Notes: generated by a model from the letters alone, not told the origin. Positions 7,451 to 16,694 are shown, counted from the stretch's first letter. The stretch is DNA of 64,000 nt from an uncultured Candidatus Saccharibacteria bacterium (GCA_948288625.1 CAOHYA010000001.1:496001-560000), one strand, 5' to 3'. Program-made: numbers and translations.

Positions 7451-8881
7451 TTACACGTCAGCTTTTTTGTAGCTGTACAGGCGGTCGGACTGTTCGGAGT
7501 GGCCATTCGTAATGATCTTTTCGACTACATATCCTTCGAATGACTTACGAGCATCTCGCGTAACGGTGAACCGTTCACTTGTTGGGTTTGTGACGACCGA
7601 TAATCCGTCACGGTATTGAGCGACTGCTTCGTAAAAGTCTCGTTCATCTTCAGAGACAACTAGTTCTTTGGTGTCTTTCGGAAGCAGCGCCAGGTCTTTA
7701 TTGAATAATGTAGCTTGAGCGGTGCTGTAATGATAGCCGTAAATATAACGAGCTAAGCCTGACACGCTCAGGGCGAATACCAAAATAACAATTGGGATAA
7801 GGCCTACCACACGGGCATACGGGTTCAGTGGGAACAGACGATACCAGTACCCGATCAAACTGGTCAAACCGGCTGCGAGCAATAGCATCGAGGGTACGAA
7901 TGTCACGCTGGTGAAGATAGGGTTCAAAAGAAGTACCGGTATCAAACACACGATCCAGATGATAATCAGGTAACTTCGAGTGGTATCACGGGTACGGAGT
8001 ATTCGATACAGTCCAAGCAGGATCAGAATAACCGATCCAAGGCCGAATACCGGTGTCATCAAGGCGGTCGTTCCCGGATCCCAGAACAAGAAGTACTGCT
8101 TCAGGACGGTAATGACGTTCGCGGTGATATCCGGCGGCCATATCGCCGGAATACCAAGCAGAGTTAAGCCAAGTTGTGGGTTTATAGTGATACCGTACAC
8201 CAACGGCGCAAGGAGTGCCAAGAAAATCATGCTTACAACTGTCAGTCGAATTTTAGACAGCTTGCGTATGGCATTTCGTAGATGAGGGTGCAGTACCGTC
8301 GCCAAACCAATTGCTATCAATGGATAGATACTGAGTGGAGTATATAAGCTCAACGCAGCGGCGATCGCGAATAGTATTTTCCATAGCAAGCGAAATTTTT
8401 TACCACGAGTAATTTGGGTTCCGAGCAGCAAAAGAACGACCGGCCAAAAAACATATAAAATCCCAGGCGTTCCTTGTTGAGCGATAAACAAGAACTGGCC
8501 GGTAGTAATCGCGATAAGTGATGCAAGCACCGCAATATTGGGCTTGAACCAGCGACGGAGCAGCAAAATGAAGCCTACGGCTGACAGTAACGCGAGAATA
8601 AGAGACGGTAACTTCAGAGTAAAGATAGATATACCAAATACGGACAGAACACCCGCTTGGAGCGCGTAGTACGGCAAGCTGGTAATCGCGAGGGTCGACG
8701 GATCGTCGATCGATAGCGACGCACTTCGAACGGCTGATACCATTTCCTGTGCCGATAATGCTCCCGGCAAGAAGAAGCCGACGAACACAAGCATTCCCGT
8801 TAAAAGGAGGCCGATAAGGCTATATCCGATGATATAACGCCAGCGATACAAAGAGTATTTTGAAAAATCAAGCTTAGCCAT
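7451..8881 (-). CDS. Polytopic membrane glycosyltransferase (PMT/ArnT-like, GT-C)
   Basis: A 476-residue membrane protein with about 11 hydrophobic helices and a soluble C-terminal domain starting near residue 385. Its first large outside loop contains MVSAVRSASLSIDDPSTLAI followed by LPYYALQAGVLSVFG, the place where GT-C enzymes of the PMT/ArnT group carry their acidic residues. Such enzymes move a sugar from a polyprenyl-phosphate carrier onto protein or lipid outside the membrane. No classical DE or DD dyad is obvious, so activity is not certain. AAGGA lies 6 bases before the ATG. Downstream of dnaB and upstream of ybaB, with no functional link apparent. Confidence 0.7.
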   Translation of the reverse strand: MAKLDFSKYSLYRWRYIIGYSLIGLLLTGMLVFVGFFLPGALSAQEMVSAVRSASLSIDDPSTLAITSLPYYALQAGVLSVFGISIFTLKLPSLILALLSAVGFILLLRRWFKPNIAVLASLIAITTGQFLFIAQQGTPGILYVFWPVVLLLLGTQITRGKKFRLLWKILFAIAAALSLYTPLSIYPLIAIGLATVLHPHLRNAIRKLSKIRLTVVSMIFLALLAPLVYGITINPQLGLTLLGIPAIWPPDITANVITVLKQYFLFWDPGTTALMTPVFGLGSVILILLGLYRILRTRDTTRSYLIIIWIVCLIPVLLLNPIFTSVTFVPSMLLLAAGLTSLIGYWYRLFPLNPYARVVGLIPIVILVFALSVSGLARYIYGYHYSTAQATLFNKDLALLPKDTKELVVSEDERDFYEAVAQYRDGLSVVTNPTSERFTVTRDARKSFEGYVVEKIITNGHSEQSDRLYSYKKADV

Positions 8882-8925
8882 GGTGTTCCTTTAAGTATAT
8901 CACGAGGCGTTCGCTGAAATGAGTG

Positions 8926-10275
8926 TTATTCCTCATGCTTACGGTCAAGTGACATGAATCGTAGACGTTCGGGGTGGAAGTAGAGCTCAACCTTGCCGGT
9001 CGGACCGTTACGGTGTTTGGCGATAATGAGGTCGGTAATATTTTCACGATCCGTATCAGGGTTGTAGTACGCCTCACGATAAATAAACATTACGATGTCG
9101 GCATCCTGCTCGATCGACCCTGATTCACGAAGGTCGGAGAGCTGCGGAACTTGCGGGGTGCGTTGCTCGACCGAACGTGACAACTGACTCAAGGCGATGA
9201 CGGGTACGTTTAACTCACGGGCTAAAAGCTTGAGGCCACGAGAAATTTCGCTCACCTCTTGGACGCGGTTGCCACCATCGCGACCAGTCCCCTGCATAAG
9301 TTGTAGGTAGTCGACGATGATCAGGCCTAATGGCTGGTCGTGGGCTGCCCGGCGTGCCTTGGTGCGCATTTCGAGAACGCTCACGCCCGGCGTATCGTCG
9401 ATATAGATCGGTGCTTCGGCCATTTCGCCCATGGCATCCGAAAGCTTGCTGAAATCATCGTCACTTAAGTTACCGGTACGAATGTTCCAAGCATCGACAC
9501 CGGAGGCATCGGCCAACATACGGTCGACCAACTGCTCTTTACTCATCTCAAGGCTGAAGAAAAGTACCGGTTGTTTGGCAATGGTCGCGACGTTATAGGC
9601 CAGGTTGGTCACCAATGTCGTCTTACCCATGGCGGGACGGGCGGCCAGAATGATAAGGTCGCTTCGTTGTAATCCGGCCGTCATATTATCGAGGTCACGA
9701 TAGCCGGTACGTACACCTCTGAGTTGGCCTTTGTTGCGGTGCAGCTCTTCCATACGGTCGAAGCTTTCGGTAAGAATGCTTTCGATGCTGACTAAGTCCT
9801 GCTTGAGCGATTGGTCACTTACGGAAAAGAGTTCGGCTTCCGCTTGCTGAAGTAATTCTTGGGTCGAGCTATCTTCGTTGAACCCCATTTCGGAAATTTC
9901 ACCACTGGCTTTGATGAGCCGGCGCCGAACCGCTTTTTGGGCCACGATTTCGGCATAACTTTCGGCATGGGCCGACGTTGGGACGTAGTTGGTCAGTTCG
10001 GTAAGGTATGCCGACCCGCCTACGTCTTCGATTTCGTTCTTACGTTTCAGTTCGTCGGTGAGGGTCAACAAGTCGACCGGTTTACGCTTTTCATATAAAC
10101 GCATCATCGCGTCGTAAATTATCGAGTGTCTTTTTTCGTAGAAGTCTTTCAGGGTCACATGTTCGGTAATGTCCGCGAGTGTTTCTTCGTCAATCAAAAC
10201 AGCACCAAGTAAGCTTTTCTCGGCGTCGATATTCTGCGGTGGTACTTTCCCGGCCGGGATCGTTTTGTCTGCCAT
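8926..10275 (-). CDS. dnaB: Replicative DNA helicase DnaB
   Basis: About 449 residues. The N-terminal domain begins with PPQNIDAEKSLLGAVLIDEE, the hallmark of DnaB. The RecA-like domain has Walker A AARPAMGKTTLVTN, Walker B PLGLIIVDYLQLMQG, and the loop NVPVIALSQLSRSVEQR followed by SDLRESGSIEQDADIVMF. It unwinds DNA ahead of the polymerase at the replication fork as a hexamer. The ATG at 10275 is preferred over a GTG at 10290 because AGAGG lies 6 bases before it. It follows dnaX by 33 bases in the same direction, so two replisome genes form an operon here. Confidence 0.97.
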   Translation of the reverse strand: MADKTIPAGKVPPQNIDAEKSLLGAVLIDEETLADITEHVTLKDFYEKRHSIIYDAMMRLYEKRKPVDLLTLTDELKRKNEIEDVGGSAYLTELTNYVPTSAHAESYAEIVAQKAVRRRLIKASGEISEMGFNEDSSTQELLQQAEAELFSVSDQSLKQDLVSIESILTESFDRMEELHRNKGQLRGVRTGYRDLDNMTAGLQRSDLIILAARPAMGKTTLVTNLAYNVATIAKQPVLFFSLEMSKEQLVDRMLADASGVDAWNIRTGNLSDDDFSKLSDAMGEMAEAPIYIDDTPGVSVLEMRTKARRAAHDQPLGLIIVDYLQLMQGTGRDGGNRVQEVSEISRGLKLLARELNVPVIALSQLSRSVEQRTPQVPQLSDLRESGSIEQDADIVMFIYREAYYNPDTDRENITDLIIAKHRNGPTGKVELYFHPERLRFMSLDRKHEE

Positions 10276-10308
10276 GTCTTCCCTCTTCACTATTTCTTAC
10301 GAGGTACC

Positions 10309-11856
10309 CTACGCAAGTTCAGGTGAAACCTCTATTCCACCGCCCATGATATCAGCAATCGAAGCCGCCTGCACGTCTTTGAGAGGTGCTGGTGTGGGTA
10401 TGGTGTGGATGGTCAGTTGAAAACCGCCAAGTGCTTTCAGGGATTCATAGAGGTGCGCACTGTATTTTGGATCGTCTAGTTTCTTTTTGTAAAAAGCATT
10501 GCCGGTAAACAGAGTGAGCTCTTCACCGATAAGTTCGTGGCCGCATTTGCTGAGGACGCTGAAGAGGGCGACATAGTTGGTGCGGGTGTGTTCGATTAAG
10601 GCTTGCCAGTCGAAAAGATCGCTGCTAACTGCTCTATTCACAAACGGCTTCGCGCCGGCACTGATATCGGGCACAGACGCCGATTCAGTGTCGGGCTGCA
10701 GATGTTTGTTCGTAGAGCTGTTATCAGCTTCGCTTTCATCGGAAGCCTCTTCCACGACTGCGTTAGCGACGATGGTTTCGGCTTCTTTGATGATTTGTTT
10801 TTCTTCGATTTTCGGGTGTTTTTTGGTGGCTTGGCGGGAGAGTTCTTCGATGGTGGCGGTGACTTCGAGGACCGGCGCGGCCAGGGCGGCAGTTTTAGGC
10901 GGTTTGGTATGGAGCGCGTACGTTCCAAGGACGCTGAGTAATTTCATGGCAGGTTGGCTTGATTTTGAAACGTCGAGCAAAGTATCAAGCAACTGTAAGA
11001 GCTGTGGTTTTTCAACAGCTTGGTTGCGGAGTACATGGATAAGTTGATCGGTAACGGTAGTAGCGCTGATGCCACTCGCGGCGGTTTGGTCGAGAAGCTT
11101 GGCGATAGCCATAACGTCGTGTTTTTGTACCGAGGTAAGTAACTCTTCGACTATTTTTACCGGCGCAAGCCCCAGTGAGGTTTCGATAAGTTCGACCGTA
11201 ATGCCCTGCGCGTCATCGGCGAGGCTGGAAAGTTGGTCGAGCAAGCTGATGCTATCACGGAACGAGCCGTCTCCCCGTTCGGCTATCAAACGTAAAGCGT
11301 CATCGTCTACTTTGATGTTTTCTTCTTCGGCGATGTGCTTTAAGTGCTTGACTGCATCTTCAGGGCTGATAGCCCGAAAGCCGAAGCGCTGAGTACGGCT
11401 GACGATGGTCGCCGGTAATTTTTCGACGTCGGTCGTGGCCAGGATGAATACGATATGCTCCGGCGGTTCTTCGAGTGTCTTGAGGAGCGCATTGAAAGCC
11501 GGCTTGGTGAGCATGTGCACCTCGTCGATGATGTACACTTTTTTATTGGCGAAAACGGGAGCGATCTGCACTTTTTCGCGAAGGTCCCGAACATCCTCGA
11601 CACCGTTGTTGCTGGCGGCATCGATTTCGATGATATCAAGATGGGTCGAGTCGTCACCGTAAGGGAGTTTGTTAATTTCATGAGCTAAAATACGGGCGAT
11701 ACTGGTTTTGCCTACTCCGCGTGGTCCGGTGAGTAAGTAAGCATGGGCAATACGATCACTTTTGAGCGCCCGCGAAAGAATATCGGTAATATGATCTTGG
11801 CCGACGACATCCGCCAAAGATTTGCTTCGATACTTTCTATAGAGTGCCTGTGACAC
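10309..11856 (-). CDS. dnaX: DNA polymerase III subunit gamma/tau
   Basis: About 515 residues. The N-terminus SQALYRKYRSKSLADVVGQ, P-loop TGPRGVGKTSIARIL, Walker B IIDEVHML and sensor region LATTDVEKLPATIVSRTQR identify the clamp-loader ATPase. The four-cysteine zinc module usual between the P-loop and Walker B is replaced by a short segment (HEINKLPYGDDSTHLDI), so the zinc finger is missing. The C-terminal third is Ala/Glu-rich and variable as in tau. I take GTG at 11856 as the start because GGGGA lies 5 bases before it. TATAAT at 11882-11887 on the minus strand gives a leader of about 20 bases. Confidence 0.95.
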   Translation of the reverse strand: MSQALYRKYRSKSLADVVGQDHITDILSRALKSDRIAHAYLLTGPRGVGKTSIARILAHEINKLPYGDDSTHLDIIEIDAASNNGVEDVRDLREKVQIAPVFANKKVYIIDEVHMLTKPAFNALLKTLEEPPEHIVFILATTDVEKLPATIVSRTQRFGFRAISPEDAVKHLKHIAEEENIKVDDDALRLIAERGDGSFRDSISLLDQLSSLADDAQGITVELIETSLGLAPVKIVEELLTSVQKHDVMAIAKLLDQTAASGISATTVTDQLIHVLRNQAVEKPQLLQLLDTLLDVSKSSQPAMKLLSVLGTYALHTKPPKTAALAAPVLEVTATIEELSRQATKKHPKIEEKQIIKEAETIVANAVVEEASDESEADNSSTNKHLQPDTESASVPDISAGAKPFVNRAVSSDLFDWQALIEHTRTNYVALFSVLSKCGHELIGEELTLFTGNAFYKKKLDDPKYSAHLYESLKALGGFQLTIHTIPTPAPLKDVQAASIADIMGGGIEVSPELA

Positions 11857-11881
11857 GTTATTCCCCAACTCTCATACTGCA

Positions 11882-11887
11882 ATTATA
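11882..11887 (-). promoter_or_regulatory. -10 box of the dnaX-dnaB promoter
   Basis: TATAAT on the minus strand. The predicted transcript has a leader of about 20 bases containing the GGGGA ribosome site for the GTG at 11856. Confidence 0.6.
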
Positions 11888-11993
11888 CGCACCTTTGTGA
11901 TGCTTATGTGCCGTAGTTTTTACATTCGTTTTTATTTGCGTAAGTACTAGAAATAGTGTAGCGCTTACGGTTGAAATGTTCAAGAGATATGAA

Positions 11994-12022
11994 ATTCCCC
12001 ACGACTGGCTGCCGTGGGGAAT
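11994..12022 (-). terminator. Hairpin downstream of the 12049-12348 gene
   Basis: A perfect 10-bp stem (ATTCCCCACG with CGTGGGGAAT) and 9-base loop, 26 bases past the stop codon. No uninterrupted U-tract follows on the minus strand, so it may protect the mRNA 3-prime end as well as, or instead of, terminating. It belongs to a set of similar hairpins placed after G/C3-rich genes in this window. Confidence 0.6.
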
Positions 12023-12048
12023 CCTGTGTGAAGTTGTAGTTGCTGTCT

Positions 12049-12348
12049 TCAGACGAAGAAGATCTTCGCTGTTCGGTCGAGGTTGTCGAACTTGATCTTG
12101 ATGAACACCTTGGTGTCGACACCCGAATTGGGATTGAACGAACCGGCACCTTCGATGTTCATGCCAGTGTCAAGCGCTTCGAGCTTGTCAACTCGCTTCA
12201 AATACCATTCGCCTTCACGGGCGTGAAAGACAATGGGCTGCCTGAGCGTGTGGTCGGCCCGTCGAGCGTTCGCTGCGTTCAGCACCTTCGTGCCGAAGCC
12301 GCGATCCAGTTCGGAGACGGACAAGTTATAGGCCTGGGTTTGTGCCAA
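12049..12348 (-). CDS. Small protein of unknown function, G/C3-rich class
   Basis: I do not recognise this 99-residue protein (MAQTQAYNLSVSELDRG...). It has no membrane segment or signal peptide, a mixed alpha/beta composition and an ending rich in Phe, Lys and Val. The start is TTG at 12348 with AAAGGAAG about 9 bases upstream. The coding status is supported by a canonical promoter, a structured leader, the ribosome site and a hairpin after the stop. Its codons favour C and G in the third position, unlike dnaX and the neighbours, and it stands alone as a single-gene unit. Confidence 0.7.
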   Translation of the reverse strand: MAQTQAYNLSVSELDRGFGTKVLNAANARRADHTLRQPIVFHAREGEWYLKRVDKLEALDTGMNIEGAGSFNPNSGVDTKVFIKIKFDNLDRTAKIFFV

Positions 12349-12437
12349 CTTACGTACTTCCTTTCTTGATCATCAACCTAGGCTGATGGTGGCTGTAAAA
12401 CTACGGTGTTTCAGCCTGCAAGTAACAGGATGGCTAT
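12349..12437 (-). promoter_or_regulatory. Structured 5-prime leader of the 12049-12348 gene
   Basis: About 80 transcribed bases that can form two hairpins: GGCTG with CAGCC, and CATCA with TGATG, before an AAAGGAAG ribosome site. No known riboswitch class is recognised. Confidence 0.45.
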
Positions 12438-12466
12438 ATTATAGCACAAGCGCGTTATTTTGTCTA
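12438..12466 (-). promoter_or_regulatory. Sigma-70 type promoter of the 12049-12348 gene
   Basis: On the minus strand TAGACA (12461-12466) and TATAAT (12438-12443) are separated by exactly 17 bases. Transcription would begin near 12431. Confidence 0.75.
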
Positions 12467-12476
12467 GTAGCAGTGT

Positions 12477-12995
12477 TTAAAGCGCTGCTTCGACGGCTGC
12501 CCAGGTAGCGTCCGGGTTATCAGCTGGAACGATAATCGTCACTTGGTCGCCAACGTTAATGCGGAAGTAAGTCACGCTCGCGAGAAGAATGCGGTATTCG
12601 TGACCGTTCGCTTCGACGTAATATGCACCGTCGTGAAGTACGAGGGTACCGATGACTTGGTTCCGCTCCACCGGGTTGATTTGCTTGTAAATAAAGCTGC
12701 CGTCGTCGGCGATAGTCAACTTAAGGATGTCGCCTTCGACAAGCTTCGACTTGCTGGCGTAGTTAGCTGGAATCGGGTACTCTTTGCCATCGGGGCCGGC
12801 CATCTTCTGGCCATCGAAGACACCTTCGATTACTTTTCCGCCGACTTCTTCGTTGGTACCAGTCCGTGGAGTAATGATAGAACCATCATCACCGACGATG
12901 CTGATGAGCAATTCCTTTGCTGCTGCAAGGTTGGTTTCGGCCTCTTGAATAAGCGCGTGAAGTCGCTTCGCTTGTTTTTCTGGTAATTCAGACAT
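12477..12995 (-). CDS. Conserved hypothetical protein, coiled-coil N-terminus and beta-rich body
   Basis: A 172-residue soluble protein that I cannot name. Residues 1-35 form a charged helix (QAKRLHALIQEAETNLAAAK), and the rest is rich in beta-turn motifs such as FDGQKMAGPDGKEYPIP and LVEGDILKLTI, suggesting small barrel domains. I believe related proteins occur in other Patescibacteria, but that is memory and unchecked. A good promoter lies upstream and the leader is about 43 bases long, with AAGGAAA rather far (about 13 bases) from the ATG. It sits alone between dnaX and the pilus genes. Confidence 0.75.
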   Translation of the reverse strand: MSELPEKQAKRLHALIQEAETNLAAAKELLISIVGDDGSIITPRTGTNEEVGGKVIEGVFDGQKMAGPDGKEYPIPANYASKSKLVEGDILKLTIADDGSFIYKQINPVERNQVIGTLVLHDGAYYVEANGHEYRILLASVTYFRINVGDQVTIIVPADNPDATWAAVEAAL

Positions 12996-13044
12996 TGGCT
13001 CGCAGTTTCCTTATCTGTATGTGTTTGAAAATAGTATTAGTTTA

Positions 13045-13073
13045 CTTATATCAATCGGGGTAAAAAAAGTCAA
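13045..13073 (-). promoter_or_regulatory. Promoter of the 12477-12995 gene
   Basis: On the minus strand TTGACT (13068-13073) and TATAAG (13045-13050) are separated by 17 bases. Confidence 0.65.
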
Positions 13074-13138
13074 GAATAGGAGTATTGTCAATATGCTAGT
13101 GTTTTTAGTGGCAATTCGCTAAGATAAGTATAACTATT

Positions 13139-15424
13139 ATGAGCATAAAGACACTTCGTCAATTGTCTAATGGAGGCTATGAAAAAGCGTTCGCACTCCC
13201 GACGGTGCTGATCGCTTCTACGGTCATGCTCATTATTCTTACCTTTACGATGACTTCGGTGCAATCGGGTATAAGCATCACCCTGGATAGCGCGCATTAT
13301 AACCGATATGCGAAAACCGCTGCACAGAGCGGCTTGGTAATGGCCAAAGCTTGTTTACGGGCCAATAACTATGTAGCCAGTTGGTCATCAGATCCATTAA
13401 AGCCGAATACCAACTGTGCCGGGGTCGTTCAGTCCGGGCTTTCTGAATACGTCCATAACGACTCGACGAACGAGAATGTGCGCTCAACCTTTACCGTAGA
13501 ACCTCCGACTACCCTTGCGAATGGTGTGCAAAGGCTCACGGTAAAAGGTGTGACCGAGCGTATTCGAATAGCGACAGGTGCGGTTTGGAAAACGTATTCC
13601 GAAACCAGTTATGCGGCAATTTCAGTACAAGCGAGCTTTACGAGCGTTGCCTTTGGCTACCAGCAAACGGCTGGTGCCTTTTTCGGTGTCATTGATCCGC
13701 AGGGAAACGTAACGGCAGTCGGCTATAACGGGAGTGGTCAACTTGGTAACGGCTCGACAAGCAATACTACCACCCCTCAGTCCTATCGATTGCCAGCTAC
13801 GGTAAGGGCGACGCAGTTATATACGAACTTCTTGTCGGTCGGATATAACATGTTCGCTATTACTTCGGACGGCCAGCTCTTTGGCTCTGGCTTAAATAGT
13901 TCGGGGCAATTAGGTAATGGTACGACGGCGACTACCCAGTCGAATCCGGTGAAATTTCAACTCCCCGCTGGCGTGAGGGCGAAATATGTCGCTCCTGGGC
14001 AATCTTTCACTTATGTGATAGGAGATGATAACAATGTTTACTCGGCTGGTTCCTGTGGATCGGGAGTTCTCGGCTACGCATACTCCATCAGTGGTTGTAC
14101 CACTCAAACCACATATAGGCGAGTTGCCTTGCCAACGGTAAATCTCTCGGATCCAAATACGCTTCCCGTTAATACCAGCGATTGGGTTCAGTCGACTAAC
14201 ATTACGACCGACCGACTCAATGGATACGTTCGTATGCAAGGGGGTAAAATTTATGGGTGGGGTGAAAATGACTATGGGCAATTAGGTAATGGTACGAACA
14301 CTGACTCTGCTACTCCCGTACAAATAACGGCTCTCGGAAACGCCGGTCAGCCTAAAGCTACTCAAGTTGCTTTTGACGGTGACTCTTTATGGATTCTCGA
14401 TGATAACGGTGATATTTGGTCGGCTGGTTTCAACAAATATGGTGAACTTGGTACTGCTTCTACGATCGGTTCGACTTCCGGCAAATGTATCGATAACCCT
14501 GGCAATTCAATGACGAACGGTACGCAGCTTACCATCTATGACTGCAACTCATCGGCCGCTCAAATGATCGAATGGGCAGAAGATGGTTCGTTAAAGCTCC
14601 GACCAGATGGAACAACCGAGAAATGTATCGAAAATACGGGTGGGAGCTCAACGAATAACAACCCGATTCAAATGAACGCTTGTAACAGCGCATCTTCAGC
14701 CCAAAAATGGACGCTTAATAACGCCGGTAAGATCGTGAATACCGGTACTGGAAAATGTATCGAAAATCCAGGAAACGCGACGGCTAACGGAACGGGGCTG
14801 GTGTTATATAGCTGTAACGGCACTACCGGGTATGCAGCGCAAACTTGGAACCTCAGAGCAACAAGCATCCCTACCAAAGTGGTTCTCCCTGCCGGCCACG
14901 GTAAAGCAATGCGTATCACGACCGACCAATGGACGACCTTATTCATGATGACCGATGGAACGGTATGGGGGTACGGGTTGAGCACTGCCGGTCAGCTAGG
15001 TGCCGGTAATTTGAATAAGTTTAACCCTAAAGTTCAGCAGTTCATACTCCCGAGCGGCCGAACTGCGGTTAACTTCTATACGACGAAAGCCGGTTCCGAC
15101 ACGACGCTTCAGTATGGGAACACATTCGTCATATTGGATGACGGAAGTATTTATGGGTCTGGAGCGAATACCTACGGGCAACTAGGCAACGGAACTACAT
15201 CCGGTTCACCAGTTTCTACGCCGGTAAAAATGAACCTCCCCGCAAGCGTGCGTGCGCAAAGTGTTCAAACTGGTATCGGGACGACGGTCATCCTGACTGA
15301 CGAAGGTAAAATTTATACGGTTGGTAATAATGAAAACGGGCAGCTTGGTGACGGTACGACCACGAACAGCTCTACCCCGCTTGCGCGTCAATACGTAAAT
15401 AACCGGCCGATCGTGTTGTATTAA
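13139..15424 (+). CDS. Pilin-like surface protein with RCC1 propeller and inserted ricin-type lectin
   Basis: A 761-residue protein. Residues 16-38 are a PilX-like membrane and assembly helix (FALPTVLIASTVMLIILTF); the usual Glu5 of pilins is absent. Residues about 175-440 and 575-755 are RCC1-type propeller repeats with the recurring core GQLGNGT. Between them, at about 447-572, sits a ricin-B-like beta-trefoil: three GKCI/EKCI-type starts, paired cysteines, and QKW and QTW motifs. Pilin-like helices anchor proteins in the type IV pilus, and ricin-type domains bind sugars, so this may be a pilus-tip adhesin. It is followed directly by two prepilin genes in the same direction. Target glycan unknown. 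Confidence 0.85.
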   Translation: MSIKTLRQLSNGGYEKAFALPTVLIASTVMLIILTFTMTSVQSGISITLDSAHYNRYAKTAAQSGLVMAKACLRANNYVASWSSDPLKPNTNCAGVVQSGLSEYVHNDSTNENVRSTFTVEPPTTLANGVQRLTVKGVTERIRIATGAVWKTYSETSYAAISVQASFTSVAFGYQQTAGAFFGVIDPQGNVTAVGYNGSGQLGNGSTSNTTTPQSYRLPATVRATQLYTNFLSVGYNMFAITSDGQLFGSGLNSSGQLGNGTTATTQSNPVKFQLPAGVRAKYVAPGQSFTYVIGDDNNVYSAGSCGSGVLGYAYSISGCTTQTTYRRVALPTVNLSDPNTLPVNTSDWVQSTNITTDRLNGYVRMQGGKIYGWGENDYGQLGNGTNTDSATPVQITALGNAGQPKATQVAFDGDSLWILDDNGDIWSAGFNKYGELGTASTIGSTSGKCIDNPGNSMTNGTQLTIYDCNSSAAQMIEWAEDGSLKLRPDGTTEKCIENTGGSSTNNNPIQMNACNSASSAQKWTLNNAGKIVNTGTGKCIENPGNATANGTGLVLYSCNGTTGYAAQTWNLRATSIPTKVVLPAGHGKAMRITTDQWTTLFMMTDGTVWGYGLSTAGQLGAGNLNKFNPKVQQFILPSGRTAVNFYTTKAGSDTTLQYGNTFVILDDGSIYGSGANTYGQLGNGTTSGSPVSTPVKMNLPASVRAQSVQTGIGTTVILTDEGKIYTVGNNENGQLGDGTTTNSSTPLARQYVNNRPIVLY

Positions 15425-15435
15425 GGAGAATGAAT

Positions 15436-15861
15436 ATGATGAATACGCAAAAAACATCGACACCGACGCATGCCTCCATCCGAGGGTTTAGTGCGATCGA
15501 ACTTTTGGCGACTTTATTTATCGCCTTCATTTTCTTAGCGGCTGGATATAGTTTGTACGGTGCGATCGTCACCCGTAGTGCTCAAACACGGCACCGCGCC
15601 CAGGCAGATAATGTCGCCTATGAATATATCCGACGTTACGAGGCAACCGTCGGGGTATCCTGTGTCACTACTACACCGTTAAATAATGTAGTCGTTCCGG
15701 CTTCGGTCGCAGGTGACCTTGGTAAACCGCGAGTAACCGTTGCGATCACCTGCCCGAACGGCACCGTCACGTTATTATCGAAGATACGGGTAATCGTTTA
15801 CTATTCGGAAGGAGGAGAACAACGAAATGTCGAGCATGAAGTCTTTGCGTCGGTTCAATAA
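15436..15861 (+). CDS. Type IV prepilin-like protein
   Basis: A protein of about 141 residues with a class III signal: short basic leader, cleavage site RG/FSAIELLATLF with Glu5 and Phe1, then a 20-residue hydrophobic helix. The rest is a small pilin head with two cysteines (SCVTTTPL and ITCPNGT) that could form a disulphide. It should be cut and N-methylated by a prepilin peptidase and built into the pilus. AAGGAGA lies upstream; spacing favours ATG 15436 over 15430. It is 11 bases downstream of the lectin-bearing gene and overlaps the next prepilin gene by 35 bases, so the three form an operon. Confidence 0.88.
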   Translation: MMNTQKTSTPTHASIRGFSAIELLATLFIAFIFLAAGYSLYGAIVTRSAQTRHRAQADNVAYEYIRRYEATVGVSCVTTTPLNNVVVPASVAGDLGKPRVTVAITCPNGTVTLLSKIRVIVYYSEGGEQRNVEHEVFASVQ

Positions 15862-16687
15862 GCCCAATGGGTTCACGCTTATAGAAATGATGGTCATCGC
15901 GCCTATGATCATTTTGATTATCGGTACGATCGTTGTATCGATTGTTACCTTGACTGGTCAATCCCTCGCTGAGGGTGGCCGGTCTCAACTTATTAGTGAT
16001 GTGCATGATGCGCTCGATCGGATCGAAAGCGACACTCGAACAAGTGGTGCGTTTCTGTCGACTAACAATTTCACGGTTTCTTCGCCCCAAGGCGCCGATG
16101 AAGGCTCGCAAAAGTTCGTCAGTGTTTCCGATACCAATAACGACACGCTGATCTTGAATTCATTCTTTACTACCACGAACCCTGCCAGCCCGACACGTAG
16201 TCTGGTGTACTTACCGAATACTCCGTTTGCCTGCGGTGATGCAAGCATTGCTCAAAATCAAGTCATGACAATGAACATCGTCTACTTCGTAAAAAACTCT
16301 TCCCTATGGCGGCGGGTGGTGGCTACCAGTAACTATGCTTCTAAGCCTTGCCCTGGAGTTTCGGCGTGGCAACAGCCGAATTGCGCTGCCGCGACGATGG
16401 CGTCAAATACCAGCCTTTGTAAGGCTCAAGACGAACTGGTATTAGCAGGCGTCGAGCCAAGTGATTTTACCGTAACGTATTTCTTGTCGCCTTCCGATAC
16501 GACTGCTGCTTCCGATACCGAGGACCAAGATGATGATATTCGTCAAATTGCCATCGACAAAACGTCGACTATTCAAGTGAGCTTGAAAGGCAGTCAAACG
16601 ATCGCCGGCCGTGATATTTCACAGCAAGGTTTGATACGCATTTCCCGTACGGGTTCTATCGTGAAATATGCGACACCTAACCCTTAG
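15827..16687 (+). CDS. Type IV prepilin-like protein (PilW/PilJ-like minor pilin)
   Basis: A 286-residue protein with the prepilin signature NG/FTLIEMMVIAPMIILI, including Glu5. The large head domain contains several cysteines (ACGDASI, PCPGVS, PNCAAA, SLCKAQ) and resembles PilW-type minor pilins in size. These sit at the base of or prime the pilus with PilX-like proteins, which suits the upstream lectin-bearing gene. GGAGGAG is 9 bases before the ATG. The start overlaps the preceding pilin gene by 35 bases. No assembly ATPase, platform protein or peptidase gene is in this window, so the rest of the machine must be elsewhere. Confidence 0.87.
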   Translation: MSSMKSLRRFNKPNGFTLIEMMVIAPMIILIIGTIVVSIVTLTGQSLAEGGRSQLISDVHDALDRIESDTRTSGAFLSTNNFTVSSPQGADEGSQKFVSVSDTNNDTLILNSFFTTTNPASPTRSLVYLPNTPFACGDASIAQNQVMTMNIVYFVKNSSLWRRVVATSNYASKPCPGVSAWQQPNCAAATMASNTSLCKAQDELVLAGVEPSDFTVTYFLSPSDTTAASDTEDQDDDIRQIAIDKTSTIQVSLKGSQTIAGRDISQQGLIRISRTGSIVKYATPNP

Positions 16688-16694
16688 TAAGCTA

